From assembly GCF_000799715.1 (NCBI RefSeq), contig NZ_JUHG01000003.1, positions 1 to 64,000 of the forward strand: a DNA stretch of 64,000 bases, written 5' to 3'. The stretch is from Martinezella rhizogenes (GTDB lineage Bacteria > Pseudomonadota > Alphaproteobacteria > Rhizobiales > Rhizobiaceae). The notes under the pieces are model-generated. The model ran no database searches, was not told where the DNA came from, and was given only the letters and a program-made list of their open reading frames with translations. Below are positions 49,472 to 59,778 of the stretch, piece after piece; the stretch's first letter is position 1; each line of letters opens with the position of its first letter. The position numbers and the translations under genes were made by a program.

Positions 49472-49822
49472 ATGCCTCGTTATTTTGCCTTTGAACAACC
49501 ATCGTCTCCAGGTGTGGAGTTCATAATCGAGCTCACAGATGAAAATACGATCAATCATGCCTTGCGGATCATTTCCGGCGAGGAACAGACGGAGATTCAT
49601 GTTCATGGCAGAATCATAAAGAGAACCGTGCCATACAATCCGAAGTTTAGCTTCTACCTGGACCCGACGACGATACGCTTCTTCGCCATGGCAATCGAAG
49701 TCTGCGACGCAAATATGATGTATGTCGAGGATCATCTCGACGAGGCCGGCGGCGCCTTTCTCCCCGGCAACCATTGGTGCCCATGGGATTCCAGAGTGAC
49801 CCGCGAAGTGACCTTCAGCTAA
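49472..49822 (+). CDS. BP74-like domain protein, function unknown
   Basis: A 116-aa single-domain protein. From memory the pattern FAFEQPSSPGVEFIIELTD, FSFYLDPTTIRFFAMAIEVC and GGAFLPGNHWCPWDSR matches the BP74-related family (named from a Dictyostelium protein). No signal peptide is seen. Its composition is less GC-rich than that of its neighbours and it stands alone behind an AT-rich region with a palindrome, which suggests horizontal gain. No enzymatic motif is visible. Confidence 0.7.
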   Translation: MPRYFAFEQPSSPGVEFIIELTDENTINHALRIISGEEQTEIHVHGRIIKRTVPYNPKFSFYLDPTTIRFFAMAIEVCDANMMYVEDHLDEAGGAFLPGNHWCPWDSRVTREVTFS

Positions 49823-49837
49823 ATTGAAGAGTGAAGC

Positions 49838-49883
49838 GGAGCGGCAATCAAGGATGAGATCGTCTCATCCGGATTGCCGCTCC
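49838..49883. terminator. Long bidirectional hairpin between the BP74-like gene and acsA
   Basis: GGAGCGGCAATC (49838-49849) pairs with GATTGCCGCTCC (49872-49883 region) and an inner stem GGATGAGA/TCTCATCC (49852-49859/49863-49870) closes over a 3-nt loop. About 20 bp in all, without long T tracts; it lies between converging genes. Confidence 0.75.
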
Positions 49884-49913
49884 TTACATTCTGCGACTCA
49901 TCCAATCTTCAAC

Positions 49914-51872
49914 CTAAGCCGCATCGGCCTTGTTCTGCCGATTGACGATGAGATCCTCGACCACGGCCGGATCGGCCAATGTCGAGGTATCGCCGAGTGC
50001 GCCAAAATCGTCTTCGGCGATCTTGCGCAGGATACGGCGCATGATCTTGCCGGAGCGGGTTTTCGGCAAGCCGGGCGTAAACTGGATCTTGTCCGGCGAC
50101 GCGATCGGGCCGATTTCCGCGCGCACATGTTTCACAAGCTCCTGACGCAGTGCGTCCGAGCCTTCCTGACCAACCATCAGCGTCACATAGCAATAGATGC
50201 CCTGACCCTTGATCGCATGCGGATAGCCGACGACGGCAGCCTCCGAAACATGTTGGTGCGAGACCAACGCCGATTCGACCTCGGCCGTGCCGAGACGGTG
50301 GCCCGAGACGTTGAGCACGTCATCGACGCGGCCGGTGATCCAGTAATAACCGTCCTCGTCGCGCCGGCAGCCGTCGCCAGTGAAATACTTGCCCTTGTAG
50401 GTGGAGAAATAGGTCTGGATGAAACGTTCATGGTCGCCATAGACCGTGCGCATCTGCCCCGGCCAGCTATCGGCAATCACCAGATTGCCGTTGGCCGCCC
50501 CTTCCAGCACCTGGCCATCGCCATCCACCAGCTCCGGTATGACGCCGAAGAAGGGTTTCGTCGCCGAACCGGGCTTGAGATCGGTGGCGCCCGGCAGCGG
50601 CGCGATCATGTGGCCGCCGGTTTCCGTCTGCCACCAGGTATCGACGATCGGGCAACGGCCGTCGCCGACGACATTGTAGTACCACTCCCAGACTTCCGGA
50701 TTGATCGGCTCGCCGACCGTGCCGAGCAGGCGCAGGCTGGAGCGCGAGGAGCGCTTGACGAAATGATCTCCGGCCCCCATCAGCGAGCGGATCGCCGTCG
50801 GCGCGGTGTGGAAGATATTGACCTTGTGCTTGTCGATGATCTCCCAGAAGCGGCCCTGATCCGGGAAGTTCGGCACGCCCTCGAACATCAGCGATGTCGC
50901 GCCGTTCGCGAGCGGCCCGTAGACGATATAGGAATGGCCGGTCACCCAGCCGACATCGGCCGTGCACCAGTAGATATCGCCGGGGTGATAGTCGAAGGTA
51001 TATTCATGCGTCATCGACGCATAGACGAGATAGCCGCCCGTGGTGTGCAGCACGCCCTTCGGCTTGCCGGTCGACCCTGATGTGTAGAGGATGAAGAGGG
51101 GATCTTCCGCCTTCATCTTTACTGGCGGGCACTCAGCCTTCACTTTGCCGGTTTCCTCGTGATACCAGAGGTCGCGGCCGGGCGTCCAACCAGTCTTGCC
51201 GCCGGTACGGCGCACGACCAGGACATTCTTGACGTTGACCTTCTGCTTGGCGGCGATCTCGACCGCCTTGTCGGTGTTTTCCTTGAGCGGGATCGACTTG
51301 CCGCCGCGAATGCCCTCGTCGCAGGTGATGACGAAGGTCGACTGGCAATCGACGATACGCCCTCCCAGCGCCTCCGGTGAGAAGCCGCCGAAGACGACGG
51401 AATGCACCGCGCCGATGCGGGCGCAGGCGAGCATCGCGTAAGCCGCCTCCGGGATCATCGGCATATAGATGGTGACGCGGTCGCCCTTCTTGACGCCGTG
51501 CTTCTTCAGGACATTCGCCAGCCGGCAAACATGCTCGTAAAGCTCGTTATAGGTGACTTTCTTGTCGATATAGGGGTTGTCACCTTCCCAGATGAAGGCG
51601 ACGCGATCGCCATGCTTCTTCAGATGACGATCGATGCAATTATAGGAGACGTTGGTCAGCCCGTCCTCGAACCATTTGATCGAGACCTTGCCGGTAAACG
51701 ACGTGTTCTTGACCTTGGTATAGGGCTTGAACCAGTCGATCCGCTTGCCATGCTTGCCCCAGAACTTGTCGGGATCCTCGACGCTCTGCCTGTACCATTT
51801 CTGATATTTCGCCTCGTCGATCAGAGCGCGCGCCTTGACCGGTTTCGTCACCGGATGAATCTTTTCCGACAT
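49914..51872 (-). CDS. acsA: Acetyl-CoA synthetase
   Basis: Activates acetate to acetyl-CoA through acetyl-AMP. The 652-aa protein has the AMP-binding motif [36 protein letters not shown] and the C-terminal [13 protein letters not shown] with the lysine that is acetylated in many species. ATG 51872 follows GAGGAGGAAACC. It is divergent from trcR with about 220 nt between, and ends before a long hairpin. Confidence 0.97.
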   Translation of the reverse strand: MSEKIHPVTKPVKARALIDEAKYQKWYRQSVEDPDKFWGKHGKRIDWFKPYTKVKNTSFTGKVSIKWFEDGLTNVSYNCIDRHLKKHGDRVAFIWEGDNPYIDKKVTYNELYEHVCRLANVLKKHGVKKGDRVTIYMPMIPEAAYAMLACARIGAVHSVVFGGFSPEALGGRIVDCQSTFVITCDEGIRGGKSIPLKENTDKAVEIAAKQKVNVKNVLVVRRTGGKTGWTPGRDLWYHEETGKVKAECPPVKMKAEDPLFILYTSGSTGKPKGVLHTTGGYLVYASMTHEYTFDYHPGDIYWCTADVGWVTGHSYIVYGPLANGATSLMFEGVPNFPDQGRFWEIIDKHKVNIFHTAPTAIRSLMGAGDHFVKRSSRSSLRLLGTVGEPINPEVWEWYYNVVGDGRCPIVDTWWQTETGGHMIAPLPGATDLKPGSATKPFFGVIPELVDGDGQVLEGAANGNLVIADSWPGQMRTVYGDHERFIQTYFSTYKGKYFTGDGCRRDEDGYYWITGRVDDVLNVSGHRLGTAEVESALVSHQHVSEAAVVGYPHAIKGQGIYCYVTLMVGQEGSDALRQELVKHVRAEIGPIASPDKIQFTPGLPKTRSGKIMRRILRKIAEDDFGALGDTSTLADPAVVEDLIVNRQNKADAA

Positions 51873-52095
51873 GGTTTCCTCCTCGAATCCTGGCACCCTT
51901 TTCGCAATTATGGGCACCATTTCCAAGCAATCAATAGCAGCTCAAGTTACGACAGCAATTGGACAAAGCGCATTTCATCGGCAAAGAATTGCAATTCCAC
52001 GACGCTGCGGTTATATAGGGCCATATTTCCCGGAAAAATGTGGTGTTACACCCCGGACCGCGACACCGGCGCGGACTGACAGAAGGACTATATCT

Positions 52096-52800
52096 ATGGC
52101 TCAACAATTGCTCATGCCGAAGGCAACGGCCATCTGGCTTGTCGATAATACAGCCTTGTCATTCGACCAGATCGCGCAGTTCTGCAAGCTGCATCCGCTC
52201 GAAGTCAAGGCCATTGCCGATGGCGAAGCGGCCCAGGGCATCAAGGGCCTCGACCCGATCGCCACCGGGCAGCTGTCGCGCGACGAAATCGGGCGGGCCG
52301 AAGCCAATCCGAACCACAAGCTGAAGATTTCCGAGCCGAAGGTCCGCGTGCCGGAATCCAAGCGCCGCGGCCCACGTTACACGCCGGTCTCCAAGCGCCA
52401 GGACCGCCCGAACGCCATTCTGTGGCTGGTGCGCAACCATCCGGAACTGAAGGACGCGCAGATTTCCCGCCTCGTCGGCACCACCAAGTCGACCATCGAG
52501 CAGATCCGCGACCGCACGCACTGGAACTCGACGAACCTGGCGCCGATGGACCCGGTGACGCTCGGCCTCTGCAGCCAGATCGATCTCGACATGGAAGTTG
52601 AAAAGGCCTCCAAGGGCCGTCCACTGCCGACCGCCGCCGAACTCGGCGCGACGCTGCAGCCGGCGCAGGAAACCGAGAAGCTCGGCTACAGCTACGAGCG
52701 CGACGAGCCCAAGGAAAAGGAAATCGACGCCGACGCCGTCTTTGCCAAGCTGAAGTCGCTGAAGTCCAACACGCCGGACGACGACGACGATCAGTACTGA
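52096..52800 (+). CDS. trcR: Cell cycle transcriptional regulator TrcR (DUF1013)
   Basis: A 234-aa protein starting MAQQLLMPKATAIWLVDNTALSFDQIAQFC. DUF1013 members of alphaproteobacteria have two helix-turn-helix-like parts: residues about 5-40, and about 115-150 (AILWLVRNHPELKDAQISRL, TTKSTIEQIRD). The C-terminus is acidic (DDDDDQY). The family was named TrcR in Caulobacter cell-cycle work; the role here is by analogy. ATG 52096 follows AGAAGGA. Terminator at 52824. Confidence 0.9.
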   Translation: MAQQLLMPKATAIWLVDNTALSFDQIAQFCKLHPLEVKAIADGEAAQGIKGLDPIATGQLSRDEIGRAEANPNHKLKISEPKVRVPESKRRGPRYTPVSKRQDRPNAILWLVRNHPELKDAQISRLVGTTKSTIEQIRDRTHWNSTNLAPMDPVTLGLCSQIDLDMEVEKASKGRPLPTAAELGATLQPAQETEKLGYSYERDEPKEKEIDADAVFAKLKSLKSNTPDDDDDQY

Positions 52801-52823
52801 GAGCCGGCTGGTCGCATGTTTTC

Positions 52824-52861
52824 AAAGCCCTGGTTTCCCGACCGGGGCTTTATTTTTTTTT
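52824..52861 (+). terminator. Rho-independent terminator after trcR
   Basis: AAAGCCCTGGT (52824-52834) pairs with ACCGGGGCTTT (52841-52851), one mismatch or wobble, then A and eight T. Confidence 0.93.
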
Positions 52862-52873
52862 GCTGTCCGGAGC

Positions 52874-53533
52874 CTATCGCGCCCCGAAAATCGCCGAACC
52901 GACGCGAACGCTGGTGGCGCCGAAGGCAACCGCGATCTCGTAATCGCTCGACATGCCCATCGAGAGCTTGTCTACGCCGGCCTTGGCCGCGAGCTTGGCG
53001 AGAAGCGCGAAATGCGGTCCCGGATTCTCGTCCGCCGGCGGAATGCACATCAAGCCCTCGATCGGAAGCCCAAGCTCGTTGCGGCAGAGGTCGACGAAGG
53101 CGATGGTATCGTCGGGCGCAATCCCGGCCTTCTGCGGCTCCAGCCCGGTATTGACCTGCACGTAAAGCCTGATGGCCTTGCCCTGCCGCTTGATTTCGTC
53201 GGCCAAGGCGCGAGCGATCTTTTCGCGGTCGACCGTCTCGATGACATCGAACAGCGCCACCGCGTCGGCCGCCTTGTTCGATTGCAGCGGCCCGATCAGA
53301 TGCAGTTCTATGTTGGGCGTCTCGGCTTTCAGCGCCGGCCATTTGCCCTGGCTTTCCTGCACGCGGTTCTCACCGAACACCCGCTGGCCGGCCGAGATCG
53401 CCGGGCGGATCGCATCGGCATCGAAGGTCTTGGAAACGGCAACGAGCTGCACGGCGCCATCGGGCCGGCCGGCCTGGCGTTCCGTCGCCGCGATATGGGA
53501 GCGAACCTCGTTCAACCGCTCTTGAAGTTCCAT
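52874..53533 (-). CDS. YggS-family PLP homeostasis protein
   Basis: A 219-aa pyridoxal-phosphate-binding TIM barrel (PLPBP). The PLP lysine is in VQLVAVSKTF (about residue 35), followed by FGENRVQE, HLIGPLQSNKA, QVNTGLEPQKAG and the C-terminal LSMGMSSDYEIAVAFGATSVRVG. It buffers PLP and affects amino-acid pools. ATG 53533 follows GAGG. It is divergent from leuS. Confidence 0.93.
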   Translation of the reverse strand: MELQERLNEVRSHIAATERQAGRPDGAVQLVAVSKTFDADAIRPAISAGQRVFGENRVQESQGKWPALKAETPNIELHLIGPLQSNKAADAVALFDVIETVDREKIARALADEIKRQGKAIRLYVQVNTGLEPQKAGIAPDDTIAFVDLCRNELGLPIEGLMCIPPADENPGPHFALLAKLAAKAGVDKLSMGMSSDYEIAVAFGATSVRVGSAIFGAR

Positions 53534-53733
53534 CGTTTCGCCTCGATATGTATGCTTATTCCCAAGACTTTGCAGTAATGAGGCAAGCGGCCTTTGCCAA
53601 GGGCGAATGCCACAGAATCCGGCTTTGCTTTGCAAGATAAAGCACTTGCCGCACCCGCTAAACTTGACGCTTGGTTGGTTTCGTGATGAAGGTCACGGCC
53701 AACTCCCCATGATTTTCCGGAATACAAGATCAG

Positions 53734-56364
53734 ATGGCTACCGAACGTTATAATCCGCGCGATGCTGAGCCTCGCTGGCAGCAGAAATGGAACGATGAGA
53801 ACGTCTTTCTCACCGACAACGCCGATCCGCGCGAGAAATATTACGTCCTAGAGATGTTCCCCTATCCGTCGGGCCGCATCCATATGGGCCATGTGCGCAA
53901 CTACGCCATGGGCGACGTCGTCGCGCGCTACAAGCGCGCTCGCGGCTACAATGTCCTGCATCCCATGGGCTGGGACGCCTTCGGCATGCCGGCGGAAAAC
54001 GCCGCCCGCGATAACAAGGTACATCCGAAGGAATGGACCTACCAGAACATCGCCTCGATGAAGGCGCAGCTGAAGGCCATGGGCCTGTCGCTGGACTGGA
54101 GCCGCGAATTCGCCACCTGCGACGTCGAATATTATCATCGCCAGCAGATGCTCTTCATCGACATGATGCAGAAGGGACTGATCTACCGCAAGAAATCCAA
54201 GGTCAACTGGGATCCGGTCGACAACACCGTGCTCGCAAACGAGCAGGTCATCGACGGTCGCGGCTGGCGCTCGGGCGCACTGGTCGAGCAGCGCGAGCTG
54301 ACGCAGTGGTTCTTCAAGATCACCGATTTCAGCCAGGAACTGCTGGACGCGCTGGATACGCTCGACCACTGGCCGGAAAAAGTGCGACTGATGCAGAAGA
54401 ACTGGATCGGCCGCTCCGAGGGGCTGACGATCCGCTGGGAAATCGTGCCCGAGACCTCGCCAAACGCCGACCGCGAGATCGCCGTCTATACGACGCGCCC
54501 GGACACGCTGTTCGGCGCCTCCTTCCTGGCGATTTCAGCGGATCATCCGCTGGCCAGGGAAGCCTCGGCCCTCAATCCTGACATCGACGCCTTCTGCGAG
54601 GAGTGCCGCCGCGCCGGCACCTCGCTGGCGGCGTTGGAGACCGCCGAGAAGAAGGGCATGGACACGGGTATCCGTGTTCGCCATCCACTCGATCCATCCT
54701 GGGAACTGCCGGTCTATGTCGCCAACTTCGTGCTGATGGACTACGGCACGGGCGCCATCTTCGGCTGCCCTTCGGGCGATCAGCGCGACCTGGATTTCGC
54801 CCGCAAGTATGACCTGCAGGTCATTCCCGTCGTCATGCCGAAAGACGGCGACGCCGCAAGCTTTACCATTGGCGATGTCGCCTATGATGGCGACGGCGTG
54901 ATGATCAATTCGCGCTTCCTCGACGGTATGAACCCGGAAGAAGCGTTTGAGACGGTGGCGACGAAACTGTCGGCGGTAAGCCTCGGCAATGTGCCGCAGG
55001 CCGAACGCAAGGTGAATTTCCGCCTGCGCGACTGGGGCATTTCCCGTCAGCGCTATTGGGGTTGCCCGATCCCGGTTATCCATTGCGATGATTGCGGCGT
55101 CTTGCCGGTGCCGAAAGAGAATCTGCCGGTCAAGCTGCCGGATGACGTCACCTTCGACCTGCCGGGCAATCCGCTCGACCGCCATCCGACCTGGCGCCAT
55201 GTCGCCTGCCCGCAATGCGGTAAGGATGCCCGTCGCGAAACCGACACCATGGACACCTTCGTCGATTCAAGCTGGTATTACACCCGCTTCACCGCCCCCT
55301 GGGCTGAGGAGCCTACCGACAAGGCCGCCGCCGACCACTGGCTGCCGGTCGATCAGTATATCGGCGGTATCGAGCATGCGATCCTGCATCTGCTCTATTC
55401 GCGCTTTTTCACCCGCGCCATGCGCGAGACCGGCCATGTCGACGCCAGGGAACCCTTCAAGGGCCTGTTCACGCAGGGCATGGTGGTTCACGAGACCTAT
55501 AGCCGTGGCCATGGCCTGACGCGCGAATGGGTGTCGCCAACCGATATCCGTATCGAGGAAACCGACGGCGAGCGCCGCGCGACCTTGCTGTCGACCGGCG
55601 AGGACATCGCCATCGGCGCGATCGAGAAGATGTCGAAGTCGAAGAAGAACGTCGTCGATCCCGACGATATCATCGCCTCCTACGGCGCCGATACCGCCCG
55701 CTTCTTCGTGCTTTCCGATTCGCCGCCGGACCGTGACGTCATATGGTCGGAAGCCGGCGTCGAAGGCGCGCATCGCTTCACCCAGCGCATGTGGCGCCTG
55801 GTGTCGGAAGCCGCCGACGAGCTGAAAGCCGTTGTTTCGGCTCCGGCTAAAGACGGCGAGGCTCTAGCCATTTCGCAAGTTGCCCACCGCACGTTGAAGG
55901 CCGTTCAAGGCGATTACGACAAGCTTGCCTTCAACAAAGCAGTCGCGCGCATCTACGAATTCGTCAATGCGCTGGCAGCTCCCTTGGCCAAGGTCACCGC
56001 CGGCGGCACGAATGCCGCTTACCGCTCCGCCGTTCGCGAAGCCGTTGAGATTCTGATCGCGCTGGTCGCGCCGATTACACCGCATCTGGCGGAAGAATGC
56101 TCGGTAGCGCTCGACAACACCCATCTCGTCGCCATGAGCGCCTGGCCGACCTATGATGAAGCGCTCGTGGTCGAAAACGAGATCGTCTATCCGGTGCAGG
56201 TCAATGGTAAGAAGCGCGCCGAATTGACAATTGCGCGCGATGCGGATCAGAATGCCGTGCAGCAGGCAGTACTCGCCTTGGATGCCGTTACAAGCGCATT
56301 GAATGGTCAGGCGCCAAAGAAGATCATCGTCGTTCCACAGAGGATCGTAAACATTGTCGTCTGA
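53734..56364 (+). CDS. leuS: Leucyl-tRNA synthetase
   Basis: Class I synthetase charging tRNA-Leu; 876 aa. HIGH-type motif [15 protein letters not shown] (about residues 45-60), editing domain CP1 (about 225-420, [14 protein letters not shown]), zinc-like cysteines in HCDDCG and CPQCGKD, and KMSKSKKN (about 634). The C-terminal anticodon-binding part is complete. Its end overlaps lptE by 11 nt. Confidence 0.98.
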   Translation: MATERYNPRDAEPRWQQKWNDENVFLTDNADPREKYYVLEMFPYPSGRIHMGHVRNYAMGDVVARYKRARGYNVLHPMGWDAFGMPAENAARDNKVHPKEWTYQNIASMKAQLKAMGLSLDWSREFATCDVEYYHRQQMLFIDMMQKGLIYRKKSKVNWDPVDNTVLANEQVIDGRGWRSGALVEQRELTQWFFKITDFSQELLDALDTLDHWPEKVRLMQKNWIGRSEGLTIRWEIVPETSPNADREIAVYTTRPDTLFGASFLAISADHPLAREASALNPDIDAFCEECRRAGTSLAALETAEKKGMDTGIRVRHPLDPSWELPVYVANFVLMDYGTGAIFGCPSGDQRDLDFARKYDLQVIPVVMPKDGDAASFTIGDVAYDGDGVMINSRFLDGMNPEEAFETVATKLSAVSLGNVPQAERKVNFRLRDWGISRQRYWGCPIPVIHCDDCGVLPVPKENLPVKLPDDVTFDLPGNPLDRHPTWRHVACPQCGKDARRETDTMDTFVDSSWYYTRFTAPWAEEPTDKAAADHWLPVDQYIGGIEHAILHLLYSRFFTRAMRETGHVDAREPFKGLFTQGMVVHETYSRGHGLTREWVSPTDIRIEETDGERRATLLSTGEDIAIGAIEKMSKSKKNVVDPDDIIASYGADTARFFVLSDSPPDRDVIWSEAGVEGAHRFTQRMWRLVSEAADELKAVVSAPAKDGEALAISQVAHRTLKAVQGDYDKLAFNKAVARIYEFVNALAAPLAKVTAGGTNAAYRSAVREAVEILIALVAPITPHLAEECSVALDNTHLVAMSAWPTYDEALVVENEIVYPVQVNGKKRAELTIARDADQNAVQQAVLALDAVTSALNGQAPKKIIVVPQRIVNIVV

Positions 56365-56875
56365 TAAGCTCTTCAAACTCGCTCGCCTCGCGGGCGTGGC
56401 CTCTCTGATTGCCGTTACGGGTCTCTTGTCCTCCTGTCAGGTTCGGCCGCTTTACGCCGTGAGCACGGGTGTTACCCAGAAGCTTGCCGAGGTTTCCTTC
56501 TCAGACGCGGGTACGCGCGTCGGCCAGGAAGTGCGCAATCAGCTGATCTTCATCGCCGGTCGCGGCGCGGGCGAGACGAAGACACCGAAATATACGGTCG
56601 ATCTGAGCGTCAGCTCCGGCACGGCGGGTGTTCTCTACCTGCCGTCGTCGGCAACCTCGGGCGCCGGCCGCACCACGGTCACGGCATCCTTCACGCTGAA
56701 GAATGCCAGCGATGGCAAAGTGCTGAAATCCGGCAGCCGCTCGGTCACCTCGCTGGTGGACTTCCCGACCCAGGAATTCGCCAAGCAGCGCGCCATTCGC
56801 GATTCGGAAGACCGCGCTGCGCGCGAAGTTTCCGAGATGGTTGCCGCCGACATCGCCGCCGCACTTAGCCGCTGA
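56354..56875 (+). CDS. lptE: LPS assembly lipoprotein LptE
   Basis: Outer-membrane partner of LptD that plugs the LPS translocon. The 173-aa protein has a lipoprotein signal ending LLSSC (Cys about residue 28), followed by QVRPLYA, a hallmark of the family. Start TTG 56354 overlaps leuS; AGAGGATCG lies upstream. leuS-lptE-holA is a widespread gene order. Confidence 0.93.
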   Translation: MSSDKLFKLARLAGVASLIAVTGLLSSCQVRPLYAVSTGVTQKLAEVSFSDAGTRVGQEVRNQLIFIAGRGAGETKTPKYTVDLSVSSGTAGVLYLPSSATSGAGRTTVTASFTLKNASDGKVLKSGSRSVTSLVDFPTQEFAKQRAIRDSEDRAAREVSEMVAADIAAALSR

Positions 56876-56889
56876 TTTGAGCGCGCGGT

Positions 56890-57927
56890 ATGTCGGAAAT
56901 CAAATCCCACGAGTTTGACGGATTTCTTCAAAACGCCGCGCGCAACTACCGCCTCTTCGTCATCTACGGTCCGGATCGCGGTCTTGTTTCCGAGCGGGCA
57001 GGGCAGGTGGCCGGCAAGACCGGTGTCGACCTGAAGGATCCTTTTTCACTGATCAAGCTTGATGTCGGCGATCTCCAGAATGATGCCGGCCGCCTGCTCG
57101 ACGAGGTCAACGCCATCGGCCTGTTCGGCGGTGAGAAACTAGTGTGGATTCGCGGTGCGGCCAACGAAAAGGCGCTGATCGATTCGCTGCAGATCATCGC
57201 CGACAATCCTCCCGACGCCAGTTTCGTCATCATCGAGGCCGGCGACCTCAAGAAGGGCTCCGGCCTGCGCAAGGTAGCGGAGGCATCTCGCAAGATCGCG
57301 ACCATCCCTTGCTACGCCGATGATGGCCGCGCGCTGAATAGCCTGATTGACACCGAGCTTGCGAGTGAAAATCTGCGTATCTCGCCCGCCGCGCGGCAGA
57401 TGCTCCTCGAGCTGCTGGGCGGCGACCGGATCGCATCGCGCAACGAGGTGCGCAAGCTGGCACTCTATTGCCGCGGGGAGGGGACGATCGAGGAGAGTCA
57501 TGTCGCCGACATTATCGGAGACGCCAGCGCCATTTCCGCGGATGACGCCGTCGACGCCATCCTGAAGGGCGATTCGGATGCTTTTCTGCATGCCATGCAA
57601 AAGATCGCTGCCTCCAAGACGTCGATGTTTCTGGTGCTGCAGGGCTGCCTGAGGCAATTTCAGCTTTTGGACGTCATGCGTACGGAGATGGACGAGAAAC
57701 GTGTGCCGCCGGCGCAGGTCATGCAGACGCTTGGCCGGCACCTGCATTTCCGCCGCAAGCCCATCATCGAGCAAGCCCTCCGGAGCTGGACGGCGCCGGC
57801 AATCGCCCGTGAAATGAACCGTCTGCAGTCAGCCATCCTTCAGACCAGACAGCGCGCCAGCCTCGAAGATACGATCGCCACGCAAACATTGCTGGCGACC
57901 ACGCTGCAATCTGCCCGAAAGGGCTAG
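56890..57927 (+). CDS. holA: DNA polymerase III subunit delta
   Basis: Clamp-loader wrench subunit that opens the beta ring; 345 aa. The AAA+-like fold begins RLFVIYGPDRGLVSERAG (degenerate P-loop) and has WIRGAANEKALIDSL, RKIATIPCYADDGR and a C-terminal collar domain. It starts 14 nt after lptE. A hairpin at its stop codon (57926-57960) probably terminates the operon. Confidence 0.94.
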   Translation: MSEIKSHEFDGFLQNAARNYRLFVIYGPDRGLVSERAGQVAGKTGVDLKDPFSLIKLDVGDLQNDAGRLLDEVNAIGLFGGEKLVWIRGAANEKALIDSLQIIADNPPDASFVIIEAGDLKKGSGLRKVAEASRKIATIPCYADDGRALNSLIDTELASENLRISPAARQMLLELLGGDRIASRNEVRKLALYCRGEGTIEESHVADIIGDASAISADDAVDAILKGDSDAFLHAMQKIAASKTSMFLVLQGCLRQFQLLDVMRTEMDEKRVPPAQVMQTLGRHLHFRRKPIIEQALRSWTAPAIAREMNRLQSAILQTRQRASLEDTIATQTLLATTLQSARKG

Positions 57928-57960
57928 AGCACCGCCTTCATTGAAGGCGAGGTGGTCTCT
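57926..57960 (+). terminator. Hairpin at the holA stop
   Basis: AGAG-CACC-GCCTTC (57926-57939) with GAAGGC-GA-GGTG-G-TCTCT (57943-57960) over ATT, then TTAAC. The stop codon TAG overlaps its first bases. Confidence 0.65.
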
Positions 57961-57986
57961 TTAACATATTGATTTTAAATAATATT

Positions 57987-58020
57987 ATCCGCTTTCAAAC
58001 GATACCGTCCGAAAGCGGAT
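57987..58020 (-). terminator. Hairpin after parB
   Basis: ATCCGCTTTC (57987-57996) pairs perfectly with GAAAGCGGAT (58011-58020) over a 14-nt loop. On the minus strand it is followed by an AT-rich tail (AATATTATTT), so it can end the parB transcript. Confidence 0.6.
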
Positions 58021-58027
58021 GTCCCAG

Positions 58028-58043
58028 TGTTTCACGGGAAACA
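58028..58043. other. parS site after parB (15/16)
   Basis: TGTTTCACGGGAAACA differs from TGTTTCACGTGAAACA only at position 10 (G for T). It lies 2 nt beyond the parB stop codon. Confidence 0.75.
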
Positions 58044-58045
58044 GC

Positions 58046-58930
58046 TCAACGCCGCTCAAGCAACCGGCAAATTTCTTCCAGCTGCTCCAAAGTCTTATAG
58101 GAAATCTTCACCTGGCCACCATTGCCGCGATGGTTGATCGCGACATCAAGCCCGAGTGTGTCGGAGAGGGTGCGCTCCAGCGCCAGCGTATCCGAATCCT
58201 TGTCATCCTTGCGCGCGGCTGCAGGTCGGGGATCATTCTGCGCCTTGATATCGTTCTGCGCCAGGCGCTCGGCATCGCGCACCGACATACCCTTGGAGAC
58301 GATCGTGCGGGCAAGCGTCGCCGGGTCGGAGGTAGAGACCAGCGCGCGCGCATGACCGGCCGAAAGGCTGCCACCGGCGAGCATATCGCGTACCGGCTCC
58401 GGCAGCTTCAGCAGGCGCAGCGAATTGGCGACATGGCTGCGGCTTTTACCGATGATTTCGCCGAGATCGTTCTGCGTATAGCCGTGTTCGGCAATCAGCT
58501 GCTCATAGCCCAGCGCTTCTTCGAGCGGGTTGAGATCGGCGCGCTGAACGTTTTCGACAATAGCAATTTCCAACGCCGTCTTATCGTCAACATCGCGGAC
58601 AATGACCGGAATCTCAATCAAACCAGCCAGTTGCGCCGCACGCCAGCGTCTTTCACCAGCGATAATCTCATAACGTTCGGTCGAGACCGTACGCACGACG
58701 ACCGGCTGCACGATGCCGTGCTGGCGAATCGAGCTAGCGAGGTCGTGCAGCTCGGTTTCATCGAAATAGCGGCGCGGATTCTTCGGATTGCGGCTAATGA
58801 ATTCGATCGGCACCATACGATCCGGGTTTACGCCCGGTCTGCCGGTTTCCACGGGCGTCGGCTGATCCATCTCTCCGATAAGAGCCGCCAGACCGCGCCC
58901 AAGGCGCCGTTTCGAAAGATCATCGTTCAT
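58046..58930 (-). CDS. parB: Chromosome partitioning protein ParB
   Basis: CTP-dependent DNA clamp that loads at parS; 294 aa. N-terminal LGRGLAALI, then GERRWRAAQLA (the CTP-binding GERRxR box), IVENVQRADLNPLEEA, and the HTH YTQNDLGEIIGKSRSHVANSLRLL for parS recognition. The C-terminal dimerisation domain ends LEQLEEICRLLERR. ATG 58930 is favoured (GGAG 11 nt before); GTG 58942 adds four residues. It follows parA closely on the minus strand. Confidence 0.96.
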   Translation of the reverse strand: MNDDLSKRRLGRGLAALIGEMDQPTPVETGRPGVNPDRMVPIEFISRNPKNPRRYFDETELHDLASSIRQHGIVQPVVVRTVSTERYEIIAGERRWRAAQLAGLIEIPVIVRDVDDKTALEIAIVENVQRADLNPLEEALGYEQLIAEHGYTQNDLGEIIGKSRSHVANSLRLLKLPEPVRDMLAGGSLSAGHARALVSTSDPATLARTIVSKGMSVRDAERLAQNDIKAQNDPRPAAARKDDKDSDTLALERTLSDTLGLDVAINHRGNGGQVKISYKTLEQLEEICRLLERR

Positions 58931-58960
58931 CGTAATACTCACTCCAGAACAAACACACTA

Positions 58961-59773
58961 TCAGGCGGCAGCCTTCCGCTGCCGCTCCCGCTGGATAACT
59001 TCCGACGCCAGTTGCAGATAGGCCTGGCTGCCCGCGCATTTCAGATCGTAAAGGATCGCCGGCTTGCCATAGGAAGGCGCCTCGGACACGCGGACGTTGC
59101 GCGGAATCAACGTATGGTAGACTTTTTCGCCGAGATGCGTCCGCACATCATTGACGACCTGCTGCGCGAGATTGTTGCGGGAATCGAACATCGTCAGCAC
59201 AATCCCCTGAATATCCAGGGTCGGATTGACGGTACGACGCACTTGGTCGACCGTCTCCAGTAGCTGGCTGAGGCCTTCCAGCGCGAAGAATTCGCACTGC
59301 AGCGGCACCAGAACCGAATGCGCGGCCGCCATGGCGTTCATCGTCAGCAGATTGAACGAAGGCGGGCAATCCACCAAGATATAGGAGAAAGCCGTCGCAC
59401 CGGCACCGTTCAAAGCCCGGCGCAGCCGGAAAACGCGGTCAGGCTGCTGCGCAATCTCCATTTCGACACCAAGCAGGTCCATCGTCGAGGGGACGATGTA
59501 GAGGTTCGGCACAGCCGTCTCCTGAACCGTATCCAGGATCGTATGCGTACCGACCAGAAGATCATAGGATGACACTTTTCGGTCGCGTCGGTCTATGCCG
59601 AGGCCCGTGCTGGCATTTCCTTGTGGATCGAGATCGACGATCAGAACGCGCTCGCCAATAGCGGCTAGAGCCGTAGCCAAGTTGATCGCGGTGGTTGTCT
59701 TGCCAACACCACCCTTTTGGTTTGCGATAGTAATAATCCGGTTTCGCTCGCCGATCATTTGCCGCATATCCAT
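58961..59773 (-). CDS. parA: Chromosome partitioning ATPase ParA
   Basis: Deviant Walker ATPase that moves the ParB-parS complex; 270 aa. ANQKGGVGKTTTAINLATAL (residues about 17-36) is the ParA P-loop with the signature lysine, then LIVDLDPQGNAST and ILVDCPPSFNLLT. It begins 5 nt after the rsmG stop, in the order rsmG-parA-parB that is conserved near many bacterial origins. Confidence 0.97.
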   Translation of the reverse strand: MDMRQMIGERNRIITIANQKGGVGKTTTAINLATALAAIGERVLIVDLDPQGNASTGLGIDRRDRKVSSYDLLVGTHTILDTVQETAVPNLYIVPSTMDLLGVEMEIAQQPDRVFRLRRALNGAGATAFSYILVDCPPSFNLLTMNAMAAAHSVLVPLQCEFFALEGLSQLLETVDQVRRTVNPTLDIQGIVLTMFDSRNNLAQQVVNDVRTHLGEKVYHTLIPRNVRVSEAPSYGKPAILYDLKCAGSQAYLQLASEVIQRERQRKAAA

Positions 59774-59778
59774 TATGG

